From: Nematopogon swammerdamellus
Taxonomy: Eukaryota; Arthropoda; Insecta; Lepidoptera; Adelidae
Length of the DNA: 64,000 nt
NCBI GenBank assembly: GCA_946902875.1
Contig: OX336351.1
Location: 1,612,001 to 1,676,000 of the forward strand
Direction of reading: 5' to 3'
The notes under the pieces: generated by a model
The model's database searches: none
What the model saw: the letters and a program-made list of their open reading frames with translations, nothing else
What the model was told of the DNA's origin: nothing
Shown here: one piece after another, positions 41,197 to 52,227 of the stretch
Numbering within the stretch: the stretch's first letter is position 1
How the letters are laid out: each line of letters opens with the position of its first letter
Position numbers and translations under genes: made by a program

Positions 41197-42089
41197 ACAA
41201 TAATTACATAAATAATTTACTTTATGTTATACCTACTTTTTCACTTTGTCATGAATTGCTGCATCTGTCATAAATGTGCGTGTCTAGGCAGTGGCAAAAT
41301 TTTTTGGAAAGTTGACTAAGTGCTCATTGAAAATAATTTCCAGTGAAGTTTCTTGTCAGTTCTTCTTCGCTGTGAAAATCGAACTGGCAGAATGTTAGAC
41401 ACCAAATTAAAGTATATTAGTTACATTTTAAATTTTTCAACAGAAATTTTAATTTTTTTAAAAATTTTAAACTGTTTTATTATCTCACATACGAACCCCC
41501 AGCAAAGCACCGAGCGGCGGGGGCGTCCACGAAGGCCCGACGACATCTGCGGCGATTTGCTCCACATACACACTCTCATACATAATTTATATCAATTTGA
41601 GCCGCTCGGCTAACCGAGTAGTCGAGTACGTACAGCTTCGCCGATCATCCTTGCTCCTTGCCTCGCCTGGCTGGCTCATTCCAAGCTAGGCGCGAACGCC
41701 AACATAGCACCGAGCGAACGTGCCCGAACAAGAACGAATACCGTTATTAGTAGACGCGCGCCTGCATGGAGTACAGTGGGAATGCGAGAAAGGATTACGT
41801 CATGCTAGTAGTAACAACACTGAAAAAACCCTGAATGTGTACACACGGACGTGAACACAGCAAGAAGATAAATATGCACCTCCTTTTACCTCTACGTCAG
41901 CCGCCACCGATAGCCATGCACGCGCGCGCCCACCTTACGTATATGATGTAATGGTACGGTATGGTCGGAAGGGTGTGCGTTTAATTTACGCCGGGGTACT
42001 ACAAATAGTATGTCACCTGCCTGCTCCGCCTGGTTCATCGTGATCGACATTAACATCGTCTTTTGCTACTACCTACTTATATCTCACAA
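41197..42089. other. Unassigned segment, some LINE UTR-like sequence
   Basis: AGTTTCTTGTCAGTTCTTCT, GAAAATCGAACTGGCAGAAT (41344-41395) is shared with 51840-51900 and looks like LINE 3' UTR. 41500-42000 is GC-richer and not recognised. Confidence 0.4.
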
Positions 42090-42237
42090 AATACGACTCT
42101 CAAACATCCAAAGGTTGACTGGGAGAAATCCCTGTAAGAGATAAGTCCGCCTTTGTCCCTCATGTAAATTGTTTATCGTTTGTTACTGTTAAATGTTTTG
42201 GAGCAATAAAGTATTTCTATCTATCTATCTATCTATG
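42090..42237 (+). mobile_element. LINE 3' UTR with (TATC)n tail
   Basis: ACGACTCTCAAACATCCAAA, GGTTGACTGGGAGAAATCCC, GATAAGTCCGCCTTTGTCCC, GCAATAAAGTATTTC (polyadenylation signal AATAAA) and (TATC)n at 42218-42237. Confidence 0.75.
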
Positions 42238-42744
42238 TAACTTGGTGAACCTTCGTGGACTAGTCAGAACTTCAGGAGATACGTTCGCACCTACACATGA
42301 TAGTGAGAATATCAGAGTTTGATACTGAATCATGATGCGCCTGCGAACTACGCAGTAGATACCTTTGTTTAATTTGTTAATTACAACTCGACGACGATGA
42401 AGAATTACTGGAACTAAATCGTTGCGTCGCTCGATTGTAAGGTTCAATCGAACGACGCTATAATATAACGAGCGCGTGCATAATAAAGAGAGGAAAGCCA
42501 TGGAGGGAGCGACCGTAGCGACGGCCAATCGAACGCGCGGAGCTCGGCGGAGGCAGGTGTCGGTCGTGGTCGGATTCCAGCGTATACAAGTACTTAGACG
42601 AGAGTTACGACCACTCAGCCTAGAGTGATCGGTGGTCGACGCTATTACACCCTGACATGGCACATCGCTTCTCACCCTGACACGGCACCAATGCAGTATT
42701 GCTTGTAGATACCTAAATACTTCCATTACTGCTACGATTTATGT
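42238..42744. other. Unassigned segment
   Basis: No recognisable domain in either strand; a 165-codon minus-strand frame has no similarity I can name. Confidence 0.35.
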
Positions 42745-43000
42745 TTTTCACTGCTAAAGGGCGACAGGATAGCCACCTCTCACCTTGGCACGGTCCTTCC
42801 ACCGAGTCGTGCAGCGGTGAGTCTTTGTGCCTTACTTCCTGCTTGATAGTTATCTTGTCCGAATACTTTGCTAAACGTGGTACTCGATGTTGTGTTGCAA
42901 TTTTCCAGCATTCTTGCAGCACAACACCAATTACTCTGCTTACCCTGATTTTCGGGATACAGCATGTGTGGTATGTATGTATGTATGTATGTATGTAATC
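42745..43000 (+). mobile_element. SINE B2, head-truncated
   Basis: TAAAGGGCGACAGGATAGCC, CTCACCTTGGCACGGTCCTT, GCACAACACCAATTACTCTG, CTTACCCTGATTTTCGGGAT, then a (GTAT)n tail (42967-42998). Confidence 0.8.
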
Positions 43001-43377
43001 CTTTGCACTGTACAACTGCTTGACAAACTTCGTTGCGTACTTCGTACGTGATGCACAAGTGTTACATTCATACCATGCTCGCACAGCAACGAATTCGCGC
43101 TCAACTTGGCATCGAGCTGGTGCAGTGTCGACTGTCTTCTCTCCCCGGCGACCTGGAGAGATCCAGGCGAGTCATTACTTTAGGGGCTCTCGTGTGACAA
43201 CAATTTACCGCTTGCACGCGGACTGTGAGGGCGTGACAACCGTTTACCGGTGGTGGAATTGTACTTGAATTGTGACTGTGTACCAATCGCGTAATACAAT
43301 ATGTACGTATATAGTCCGTATCCACTAAATATAGAATGGGAAGAGGACCTGCAAGATACCGTATAATATCGTACACC

Positions 43378-43672
43378 TACACCTGCTACTTCACCGTTCG
43401 GAACCGGTGTTAAACTTTAGGTCTCTTCCCTTGCCCCTTACTAGGTGGTTGGCCCAAATTGTAGCCCACTGGGTTGGCACCACAGTACTAGATGTAAGAT
43501 GGCCGCATAGCAGCCTCGGCTTTTCTTCTCTAGTCCAGTATAGTCAGCAATTGAAAGGGAAGTCTCCGGTATGGCACCTACCTACTCGGAGATGATATTG
43601 GCTGATCGGACCATGGTGCTCTTGCCCCTCTGACTCCGCAAACCATACCGAAATTACAAAAAAAAAACGACT
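43378..43672 (+). mobile_element. SINE B3
   Basis: CGTTCGGAACCGGTGTTAAA, CTTACTAGGTGGTTGGCCCA, AGATGGCCGCATAGCAGCCT, TCTCTAGTCCAGTATAGTCA, ATGGCACCTACCTACTCGGA and an A-tail at 43659. The tRNA-like head is not present upstream. Confidence 0.75.
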
Positions 43673-43851
43673 ATACGAAATACTTAGGTAATAACAAGTA
43701 AAGTTGATCGAAAATGCTGTAGTTGGGCTATATCGTCTAGCAGAATCCTTCCATACGCCGTTCGTAGTCGGGTTTTATAACATTTTATATTATATATATA
43801 TTTTTTATAATTTTAGTTCTAAACCTATAAATATGTACTGTAAAGTACTGT

Positions 43852-43950
43852 GTGAGGCAGGTACTTAAAAAGAATAGCCCCACTGCGTCTCTCCCCGTGC
43901 ATGTCGTAAAAGGCGACTAATAAGGGATAAGGACGAGATGCCATTGGTGA
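43852..43950 (+). mobile_element. SINE H1 head only
   Basis: GTACTTAAAAAGAATAGCCC, CACTGCGTCTCTCCCCGTGC, ATGTCGTAAAAGGCGACTAA, then GGATAAGGACGAGATGCCAT. The text after the head fits B2 for about 20 bp and then stops, so this copy is 3'-truncated. Confidence 0.7.
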
Positions 43951-44326
43951 TTTGGAACGTTGAAAAGTGGACTGTATGATGATTGGATTTCTGACCTTAG
44001 TTTCATTCCATAGGTGTGATTCTGTCGTTATTTCTGCTTACGGTTTCGGTAGTTTCCAGGGTCGACCCTTTCTTGTATGGAATGTCTCTTGAATGGTTCT
44101 TGCTCCGAATAATATGATTAATTTCCTTTTGTCACCGGTTGGTTGTTGCAAGTCAAAGTGATTGTATGTGAATGAAATATGATATGGAGGTAAGTCAGGA
44201 AAAGGATTTTTTTTCTCTACTCATGAAGTTTTCGACCTACCTACAATAATCTGATTGCTATAAACAATTTAGTGATGCCAATGATATAAAGTTAAAATAA
44301 CTAAAATGTGAAGAATAACCAGCCAT

Positions 44327-44570
44327 GCTAAAGGGCGACAGGCTAGCTACCTCTCGCCTTGGAGCGGTCCTTCCACCGAGTCGTGCAGCAGGTGGGTCTT
44401 TGTGCCTTACTTGCTGCTCGATAGTTATCTTGTCCGAATACTTTGCTGAATGTGGTGGTCGATGTTGTGTTGCAATTTTCCATATTTCTTGCAGCACAAC
44501 ACCTATTACTCTGCTTACCCTGATCGTCAGGATACAGCGTGTGTGTGTGGTATGTATGTATGTACCTACC
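44327..44570 (+). mobile_element. SINE B2, head-truncated
   Basis: TAAAGGGCGACAGGCTAGCT, GTCGTGCAGCAGGTGGGTCT, AACACCTATTACTCTGCTTA, CAGCGTGTGTGTGTGGTATG, (TATG)n. Confidence 0.8.
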
Positions 44571-45084
44571 TATAAATCTAAATGGCTTACGCACCCAGCG
44601 CCGCTCCCCTCGTCGTCTTTCTTTTCCACTGGGTCCTCAAAACTATTTAAAAAGGGGTCCTAACAATAATTTAAATTAACGGGTCCTAGAAAATGGGTCA
44701 AAACCTTCCGGGATCTTCTTTTCTACCTTCCAGTTTGTGAGCCAAGTATAATGTGGATGAAGTTTGGGCGGAAAAAGGATACCCACTGCGCTAAGTGCAC
44801 CGCTACACGTGTTCACATTGGTGACAGAGTCGCCGGCGAACGTAAGTTGACGATAAAGCAAGTATATTAACATAGGAACATAATTCAAATCGGGGACAAA
44901 TACGCACTAGATACTCGTACATAGGTATATTCGCTGTAAGCACACACTCCAGTATTGATATCTGCTGTGCAAACCACAGATCGGCGATGTAATGGCAGTA
45001 TGGGCCATCTGGTTACCTACATGCTGCTTGATATTTGTGTACGTTGTGCTTGTAATACAAAATACAAGCACGGCTAAATTTTCT
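44571..45084. other. Unassigned segment
   Basis: No recognisable gene or repeat. Confidence 0.35.
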
Positions 45085-45262
45085 TTTAAGGAGCCATATA
45101 TTTCCCCCCAAGTACAGTCTCGGGTCCTTCAAGAGGGGAGTGAATAGGCACCTGTCTGGCCGGAATGGCATTCGCAAACCCCGCATACGACCGGATGTCC
45201 ATGGGCGTCGATAGACACCTTATGGCCGGCTCGGCGCCAGATGTCGCGCTTTCGATAAAAAA
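45085..45262 (+). mobile_element. LINE-X 3' end
   Basis: CAAGTACAGTCTCGGGTCCT, GCACCTGTCTGGCCGGAATG, GCATACGACCGGATGTCCAT, TAGACACCTTATGGCCGGCT, GATGTCGCGCTTTCGATAAA. It is the end of the coding tail and the short 3' UTR with an A-rich end at 45256. Confidence 0.7.
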
Positions 45263-45745
45263 AAGGAGCGTAATCACCAGGTACCGGTATTTAATTTAAT
45301 TTATAATTTGCTATTTACACGTTTAATTAACTAGTACTTACGTCCTTATAATTATGTAGTGTATATTATGGTTTATCATATTTATTTTCCTTATAAGTAT
45401 TATATTTTACATTCCCACACTCAAGTCTTTTGCTACTACCTACTTATATCTCACAACATATGGTGGCGCCTAGCTCTTCATGGAGTTGGATCGCTGAAGG
45501 CAGCTAGGGGAGCGCTTCAATGAAATGCGGTGGACTGTATTACTTTAGGTTTAATGAAAACGAATGATGTAAAATAGTGACATGATATGTAAGAGCGCGG
45601 TGCGTGCGTTCGCCGTCGCGGTGCTTGGCAGAATGTCGGTAGGCTGCGACGGAGAGGGGAGATGCCGCCGCCGCCCGTCGCCCGCGCACCTCCCCGCAGT
45701 ACCGTGTGCCTAGTGGTCGACGGTGCGGAGACTAGTGGTCGCGTG
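45263..45745. other. Unassigned segment
   Basis: AT-rich, then GC-rich from 45590. TTTTGCTACTACCTACTTAT (45427) recurs at 42060, upstream of the LINE 3' UTR there, so this is probably more of the same LINE. Confidence 0.45.
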
Positions 45746-45897
45746 AGCAACATACGACTCTCAAACATCCAAAGGTTGATTGGGAGAAATCCCTGTTAAG
45801 GGATAAGTCCGCCTTTGCCCCTCATGTACATTACTTATTTTCTGTTTATGTAAAATGTTTTTTTTAAGTAATAAAGTATTTCTATCTATCTATCTCA
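45746..45897 (+). mobile_element. LINE 3' UTR with (TATC)n tail
   Basis: ACATACGACTCTCAAACATC, GATTGGGAGAAATCCCTGTT, GATAAGTCCGCCTTTGCCCC, AGTAATAAAGTATTTCTATC. Same family as 42090. Confidence 0.75.
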
Positions 45898-46387
45898 CCG
45901 GAAACAAATCGCACCGCAAACAAAAATTTGCCCCGCGAACACAAGTTTTTGTTTCCCGGGAACAACACAGTTTGCGGGGAAAACAAAAATGTACGGTGCG
46001 CCACCCAAATGTTTTGGTTATCATATTTATTATCATCATATATTTACTTGGTCGCCAATCCAACCACACGCACTCTGATCTATGGCTCAAACGCTTCCAA
46101 ACATTTGCGAATTACGATCTAATGTTTGCACAGGCGACATAATATTAAACTCTGTGATGTATTCTAATATACGAAGCACATTCAGAGTTTCACAATCCGG
46201 AGCAGAGAGAAATTGATAGTGTTTATCAGATTTTGTACTTAGCCATTATCTGTTAGTGATGTAATGATACATACATACCACACGCTGTATCCCGACAACC
46301 AGGGTGAGCAGAGTAATCGGTGCTGTGCTGCAAGAACTCTGAATTTCAACGCAACGATCGACCACCACGTTTAGCAAAGTATCAACT

Positions 46388-46462
46388 AGCGGCGGGTGGC
46401 CGAGTGGTTTGGGCATCGGCTTCTCATGCGAGAGGTCCGCGGTTCGAATCCCGTCGGCGTGT
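46388..46462 (+). other. tRNA-like SINE promoter, not a tRNA gene
   Basis: It looks like a serine/leucine-type tRNA around TGGCCGAGTGG and GGTTCGAATCC. The T-stem does not pair (only two of five pairs form), and neither the acceptor nor the anticodon stem folds properly. It is best read as a decayed pol III promoter of the SINE. Confidence 0.65.
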
Positions 46463-46803
46463 ACCAATGAGTTTTTTTCTGACGAAAAAAATTACGTGCA
46501 TACCTACACCTGCTGCTTGACCGTTCGGAACCGGTGTAAAACTGTAGGTCCCTTCCCTTGCCCCTTACTAGGTGGTAGGCTCAAATTGTAGCCGACTGGG
46601 TTGGTACCACCGTACTGGATGTAAGATGGCCGCATAGCAGCCTCGGCTGTGTTCTTCTCTAGTCCAGTATAGCCAGCAATCCAGGGAAGTCTTCGGTATG
46701 GCACCTAACTTCTCGGAGGTGATATTGGTTGGTCGGAGCATGCGCTTTAGCCCCTCCAACTCAGCCACCCATACCGGATTACATTAAAAAAAATAAAATA
46801 ATA
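46388..46803 (+). mobile_element. SINE, tRNA-like head + B3 body, complete
   Basis: Head (46388-46462) with box A-like TGGCCGAGTGG and box B GGTTCGAATCC; linker GTTCGGAACCGGTGTAAAAC, TGTAGGTCCCTTCCCTTG; central TTACTAGGTGGTAGGCTCAA; body GATGGCCGCATAGCAGCCTC to CTCAGCCACCCATACCGGAT; A-rich tail. ATCAA flanks both sides (46380-46385 region and 46802-46807), a likely 5-bp target duplication. Confidence 0.8.
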
Positions 46804-47218
46804 ATCAAGCAGCAAGTAAGGCACAAAGATCCACCTGCTGCATGACTCGGTGGAAGGACCGTTCCAAGGTGAGAGGTGGCTATCCCGTCGCCATTTAGCG
46901 TGGAATCTCGTCCTCGTCGCTTAGTCGCCTTTTACGACATGCACGGGGAGAGACGCAGTGGGGCTATTCTTTTGAAGTACCGGTGTATGTAATGAAATAA
47001 CAGTAATTTTCCTCATTAAAAACAACAAACTTGTATGGAGGACATTATCAGTGCAAACAACGTAAACCAAATTTAAAACCAGTTTGGACACTCATCTGAA
47101 TAAGACAAAAATGTTACTAAGTGAAAAAAACCGGAAAGTTAATAAAAACATTATAACTACCCCCAATGAACTATGAACTTGATTCAGATACATCAGCCTA
47201 CATGTACAGCATACATGT

Positions 47219-47546
47219 ACCGTGTGGGACCGGTACTTTAAAAGAATAGCCCCACTGCATCTCTCCCGTGTATGTCGTAAAAGGCGACTAAGGGATATGA
47301 CTCCCTTCTTATATTACTAGGTGGTAGGGTTTATCCCGCCCGGGTTGAAACCACCGCACTGAATGAAACGTCGTCGGTCGAAACGGCTATGTAAATAGTT
47401 TGTGTTTTCCGTCCAGTTCAGTGTAGCCGGTACGACCGAAGGGAAGCACTGACGTGGCACCAAGTTCACCCGGTGTTATGGGCTGACATCACGGATGTTG
47501 TAGGTGATGTAGCCAACCGTGTCAGTTTCCATAAAAAAAAAAAAAA
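47219..47546 (+). mobile_element. SINE, H1 head + B1 body, full length
   Basis: ACCGTGTGGGACCGGTACTT, GTCGTAAAAGGCGACTAAGG, TTACTAGGTGGTAGGGTTTA, GATGTAGCCAACCGTGTCAG, TTTCCAT and a 14-A tail (47533-47546). This is the reference copy for H1+B1. Confidence 0.9.
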
Positions 47547-47585
47547 ATCAGCCTAGGCTGCCTGTCTAAAATAAAATAAATAAAT

Positions 47586-47960
47586 TTTTTTTAAGGAAAC
47601 TGACACGGTTTGCTAGATGACCTACAACATCCGTGATGTCAGCCCACAACACCGGGTGAACCAGGTGCCATGTCAGTGCTTCCCTTCGGTCGAGCCGGAT
47701 ACACTGAACTGGACGGAAAACACAAACTATTTAAATAGCCGTTTCAACCGACGTTTTATTCAGTGCGGTGGTATCAACCAGGGCGGGTTGAAACCTACCA
47801 CCTAGTAAGGTAAGAAGGGAAGGGACCTACAGTTTTACGTGGAATCCGAACCGCGGTCAGCCTCCAACGGTCGAGCGGTCACCCATCCAAGTACCACCGG
47901 CAATAGCGACAGTCGACTGTCTGTCTGCACCACTGAGCTATTGAGGCTGACAAGAGGTGC
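47586..47960 (-). mobile_element. SINE, 5S head + B1 body
   Basis: T-run, GGAAACTGACACGGTTTGCT, CCACCTAGTAAGGTAAGAAG, GTTTTACGTGGAATCCGAAC and the reversed 5S box CGGTCACCCATCCAAGTACC (47876-47895). The 5S part upstream of box C is largely replaced or deleted. It lies tail-to-tail with 47219-47546. Confidence 0.85.
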
Positions 47961-48059
47961 CTCGGCACAGCCACCCATAATAGTTCTCATAAAATAAAAT
48001 AAATATTAGATTAGGCCGGATGGAATATTGTACCTACATTTAGGAAGGCAGACCCCAAT

Positions 48060-48562
48060 ATCTGTTGGCGTACAGTTCTCTCAAAACTTAAATGCCCTAG
48101 ACCTACTTGCGCAGTCAACGAATTTTAGGTCATAATTCGTAATTAAAGTTTTGAGGGAACTGTACCTGGACTGAATACAGCAGCTCCGAGCCGCCCGCCT
48201 TATTGAAGACCCGAAACTCACTGATAGTCTGGAGACTCTGAGCCACAGACGGTTGGTAGGGTCACTCAATTTGTTCGTGGACGCTGCTCGGAGGAACTAG
48301 CATCCCTTACTCCTTGCCATCCAACCTACGAAAATCTCCGCTCCACTCGTCGCAGAGAAACTGAACACACTTTTGTGTTGACATTGTGCTTTTGAGGACC
48401 ACCGCTAGGAAATAGAATTGTCTGCCGGCTAGTTTGTTTCCCGATACTTTCGACCTGGGAGTCTTCAAACGTCATAATAACAAGCCGGATAGGGTTTCTG
48501 CAGTTCACAAATTAGCTGGTATGATGTCTCGCTGAGCGCGGTTTTGCGATGCGAAGTGGTGG
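48060..48562 (+). pseudogene. LINE-Y C-terminal region and 3' UTR
   Basis: CTTACTCCTTGCCATCCAAC (PYSLPSNL), GTCGCAGAGAAACTGAACAC, AGAATTGTCTGCCGGCTAGT, CTGGGAGTCTTCAAACGTCA, then GTGCCTCGGCACAGCCACTC. The order matches 28383-27950 but several deletions and shifts break the frame. Confidence 0.65.
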
Positions 48563-48591
48563 TGCCTCGGCACAGCCACTCATAATGGGCT

Positions 48592-48878
48592 TTTTTTCTA
48601 TGGAAACTGACACGGTTGGCTACATCACCAACAACATCCGCGATGTCAGCCCATAAAACCGGGTGAACTAGGTGACATGTTAGTGCTTACCTTCATTTCA
48701 TTTCGGCTACACTGAACTGGACGGAAAACACAAATTATTTACATAGCTCTTTCAACGGACCTATCATTCAGTGCGGTGGTACCACCCCGAGCGGAATAAA
48801 CCCTAGCACCTAGTAAGGTAAGAAGGGAAGGGACCTAACAGTTTTACGTGGAATCCGAACCTCGAACCGGTTTTCATG
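48592..48878 (-). mobile_element. SINE, 5S head + B1 body, head mostly lost
   Basis: TTCTATGGAAACTGACACGG, GCACCTAGTAAGGTAAGAAG, GTTTTACGTGGAATCCGAAC. The linker of the 5S-headed type is present; 5S sequence itself is truncated. Confidence 0.75.
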
Positions 48879-50250
48879 AAATAAAATGAATTATTCAGCG
48901 GGTGCCGGGTGTTTTTCCTCAGTGCTCTCCCGCGTGACCCGTCACGTGAGGATTTTTTTCACAAAGTTTATTACATTAAAATACTATTTCTATTTTCTTA
49001 ACCATCACACGAAAAGTGCACAAGAATCCATTAAGAATAAGAGTTAAAAATAAAAATTGTAAAAAGAAAATGCAAGAGCTGATAATTTGAAAATTGTTGC
49101 CTCATCCAAGCCGAAGCCATCCAAGCATCCAAGCGATATGTGTTTCTCTAAGGAAAAATAATATTGTATGTTAGATAGAACACTTGACTCAAGTATCATA
49201 TGTTGGCTTTCTTACACATTGAAAGTTGTGAAACATTGTAAGAGAAATTTTTGCTAAGTTTGATGAAAACAGTACCCGATGAAACGGGCACAGTGTGAAC
49301 TTCACTTACAAAAATATCTAGCTACAAAGTTAAATGAAAAATAAAAATATTTTAATCGCTAAAGTTCATGCAACAGATATATGTTTCGAACTATAGATAT
49401 TACTACTTATATTAATATAAATTAAACATCATCGTTTTTATTTTTAAAAAATTATAGAGAATAAATTAAAATAAAAAATTCGTCACCACAAAATTTGGTA
49501 CATTGTCTGCGCTATCGTATAACTTGGGATAGCCGCACCTAATGCACCGATTTGATTTGACGATATTTTTTTCAAAAGTTAGTATATAATATAAAATTAT
49601 ATCAGTTATTCATCAGAAGTCTGTATGTATACAAACATCTAAATAACTTAAATATAAAGTACATTACAAATACATAATATCGGTGTAGCGACACATGACA
49701 CGACACACGTGCACCGCTACCGTGCGACCGAAATGCTGAGGCGCGGGGAGGGAACCCTACCCCTCACGCCACGCGCGCGGCATCGCCGCACCGCGCCACT
49801 CCAGTCAGCTACAGGCACTCACTGGACTCGCGTCCACGTACGCCATCCCACACGTGTATCCTAAACATCACATGAGCTCGCCAAAAAGGAATTAAATTAA
49901 AATTAAATAAAATTAAAAATCCATTAATTTTCATAGGTAATTATATTTCTTAACCGTTAATGTTTTAATTAAATTATTTACCTAACCTATGCAAAATTTT
50001 TGGTAATAATTAAATTTAATTGTTCAAACCTGTTGTATCAACAGTTCGATTCGGTCGGACAAATACAAAAACAAATTGTGCCGTACAGAGACAAACATCC
50101 GTACAGTCGGATTGCAGTTCCAACTTGGCAGGTGCTATAAAAACAAGGAGCATCTCTGTAGAGAGCTGGCCGGCTACTGGAATGTACTTCGCTCATTCAC
50201 TTGAAGTCAAATCCAATCGGTTAAATGTCTAGATGGTTGTTTTTAAATAC
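48879..50250. other. Unassigned, AT-rich with a GC-rich island
   Basis: 49700-49860 is GC-rich (GGAGGGAACCCTACCCCTCA) without a domain-bearing frame. A 70-codon frame (50020-50232) has no recognisable similarity. No repeats shared with the window. Confidence 0.4.
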
Positions 50251-50426
50251 AACGTACGTGGACAGGAAAACGGAACGTGGGAAGACCACCGGTCGCTTGG
50301 CGCGGCGACATCAGTTCCGTAATACTTAGGCGGACAGCAGTAGTTCCGAACCGCTGCTGAAAGCCGGGAAGATGGGAGAAGTATTGGAGAGGCGTATGTC
50401 CAGCAGTGGATCTGATTGGCTGACTA
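50251..50426 (+). mobile_element. RTE 3' fragment, decayed
   Basis: GTGGACAGGAAAACGGAACG, TGGGAAGACCACC, GGCGGACAGCAGTAGTTCCG and GAGGCGTATGTCCAGCAGTG match the C-terminal end of RTE; the (TGAC) tail is reduced to GATTGGCTGACTATG. Confidence 0.7.
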
Positions 50427-51104
50427 TGTAACATTTTCTACCTCTCGAACTACTGACAAAATATAAACGGAGACTTTGGCTTGATAAAAAAATTGTGAAT
50501 AATAATAATAAAGTGAACAGTCCTAGAAAGTTAATCACGAAAAAATTCTAAAATTTACAATCTCTAAAAGTGTTAAATTTGGATGCTGTGTGTGTCTTGT
50601 TACTCTGAAACTCTCCTCAAAGGATGGATTGGATAAATTATTTAAAGTAACTACCAAAAATCTATTTTTTCCGAAGCCAACTAGACATTTGAACTAAAGA
50701 CCTATGTGACCTAACCGATAAAATTAATAAAATACGGAGAACAATATATTATTAGAAAGAAATACTTCACAGCATTTGTTGACAGTCATGGCGTTTCAGT
50801 TTTTCCGCTCTATACGCTCACAGTCGCTGTGTCTACTTTTACGACTTTTCTGTTTCGTGACGCCATTTTGCTTCTGGCGAGCTCGCGAGCGGTAGCTCCA
50901 TTCCAAGCTTAGCACGACTAAATCGAATTAGCAAGTACGACTGTGCAGACCAAAACCTATGTAGGTCTTGAGTTCAAGTAGGTACCTACTAGTGCCTAGT
51001 TACGCAACGAATCACGTAGCGATATTCCCAGCATGGCAACAGTACAACGCACTTTTTATAAAAGTTGACCGGTTTCCGAGGCGGTGTTCCTATTCTATTC
51101 TATC
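50427..51104. other. Unassigned; small RTE scrap
   Basis: CAACGAATCACGTAGCGATA, TTCCCAGCATGGC (51005-51038) matches RTE (minus strand, 63030-63066). The rest is not recognised. Confidence 0.4.
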
Positions 51105-51362
51105 CTAAAAAAACCGGCCAAGTACGAGTCGAACTCGCGCACCGATGGTTCCGTATCGCCAATGAATGAATTTTTTACTTTTTCTTATTTTTATTATTTG
51201 CTGTTATATAGGCCATAATAAAACATATTCTGTGATAATTTCAACGGGCTACCTATTACGGTTCAAGAGATACAGCCCTCAGACCGACGGACGGACCGAC
51301 AGCCAGATGGCGTAGGCTTAGTAATAGGGTCCCGTACGACGGATACGGAACCCTAAAAATAA
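51105..51362 (+). mobile_element. R420 dispersed repeat, internally deleted
   Basis: AAAAAACCGGCCAAGTACGA, GTCGAACTCGCGCACCGATG, then directly TTTTACTTTTTCTTATTTTT, ATAGGCCATAATAAAACATA, and GGATACGGAACCCTAAAAAT. The ATGGCGTG block is missing. Confidence 0.8.
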
Positions 51363-51839
51363 CGATCGCCGCGATATTTGCATCGTACCGAACTTGGAAT
51401 CGAGCTGCCGCTGCGTATAAACAACTCCTTTATTCTTGCACTCCATTGAGGGTTTGAAGTTTTATGATGTCTGCATCCGAGTTACACGGGGCCCCGCCGC
51501 GCTGCCGTGACGACCAGACCACCCTTTGTCTACCTTCGCCTGGTGTCCACTGTTTACTGCTAAACATTACTCTGTGATGCCGCACATAACTGGTGACTGG
51601 TGAGATATCAAGCATTTTGCTGGTGAAAATTCGGACTTTTCAAATTCAAATTCAAATGAATGAATGAAGTTTGTGGAGACTGGCCTGCTCCAATTGGCTC
51701 CAACGTGTTATATGAATGGTTCACGCTTAGGAAAAATGTTGTATTTGTGATAATTTTTTAGAAAGCGTGATGACTCGTGCTGTGTAGGCAGTGGCAAACA
51801 TTTTTGTAAATGTAGACTAAGTGGACGTAAAAAAAAAGT
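51363..51839. other. Unassigned segment
   Basis: No recognisable gene or repeat. Confidence 0.35.
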
Positions 51840-52227
51840 ATCCAGCAAAGTTTCTTGCCAGTTCTTCTTAGCTGTGATAAATCGAACTGGCAAAATGCAA
51901 AATGTTAAATGTTAAAATATGACGAATCTGAGTGCTGTATCTATGGATGATATAAAAGAATAAAGAATAAATAAAGAATATGAATGTTGTGAACAACAGG
52001 TTAAATATTGCTTTACAATAGATCGGCGGCTTCTGCACTATAGAGATAGGTATCTATTTGCTATGTTAAATACTTGTACTTTTGAGGCAGAATCTTGTTT
52101 GTGTTGAAATTTGAATGTCTATGCATTGCTATGTATTGTCTGTGGTATTGTATATTATGTTGTAATCTAAGCGGCTGTTAGGTGCCGGACTAGGCCTCTG
52201 CCCGTATTTCGTATAATTTATTGGATA
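51840..52227. other. LINE 3' UTR-like sequence and unassigned DNA
   Basis: AGTTTCTTGCCAGTTCTTCT, AAATCGAACTGGCAAAATGC (51848-51898) is shared with 41344-41395. The rest is AT-rich and unassigned. Confidence 0.4.

Larger units (their letters stand above)
46262..46985 (-). mobile_element. SINE, H1 head + B2 body, split by a B3 SINE
   Basis: 3' half: CATACATACCACACGCTGTA to CACGTTTAGCAAAGTATC (46268-46382). 5' half: AAGCAGCAAGTAAGGCACAA, CTCGGTGGAAGGACCGTTCC, CTTAGTCGCCTTTTACGACA, CTATTCTTTTGAAGTACCGG (46806-46981). Between them lies a complete tRNA-headed SINE on the other strand. Confidence 0.8.

Noticed and set aside
42229..42726. 165-codon minus-strand frame
   Set aside because: Many Arg codons and no recognisable motif, next to a LINE 3' UTR. 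It looks like chance coding in GC-richer DNA.
46388..46462. Functional tRNA gene
   Set aside because: Box A and box B are good, but the T-stem, acceptor stem and anticodon stem do not pair, and it continues directly into a SINE body.
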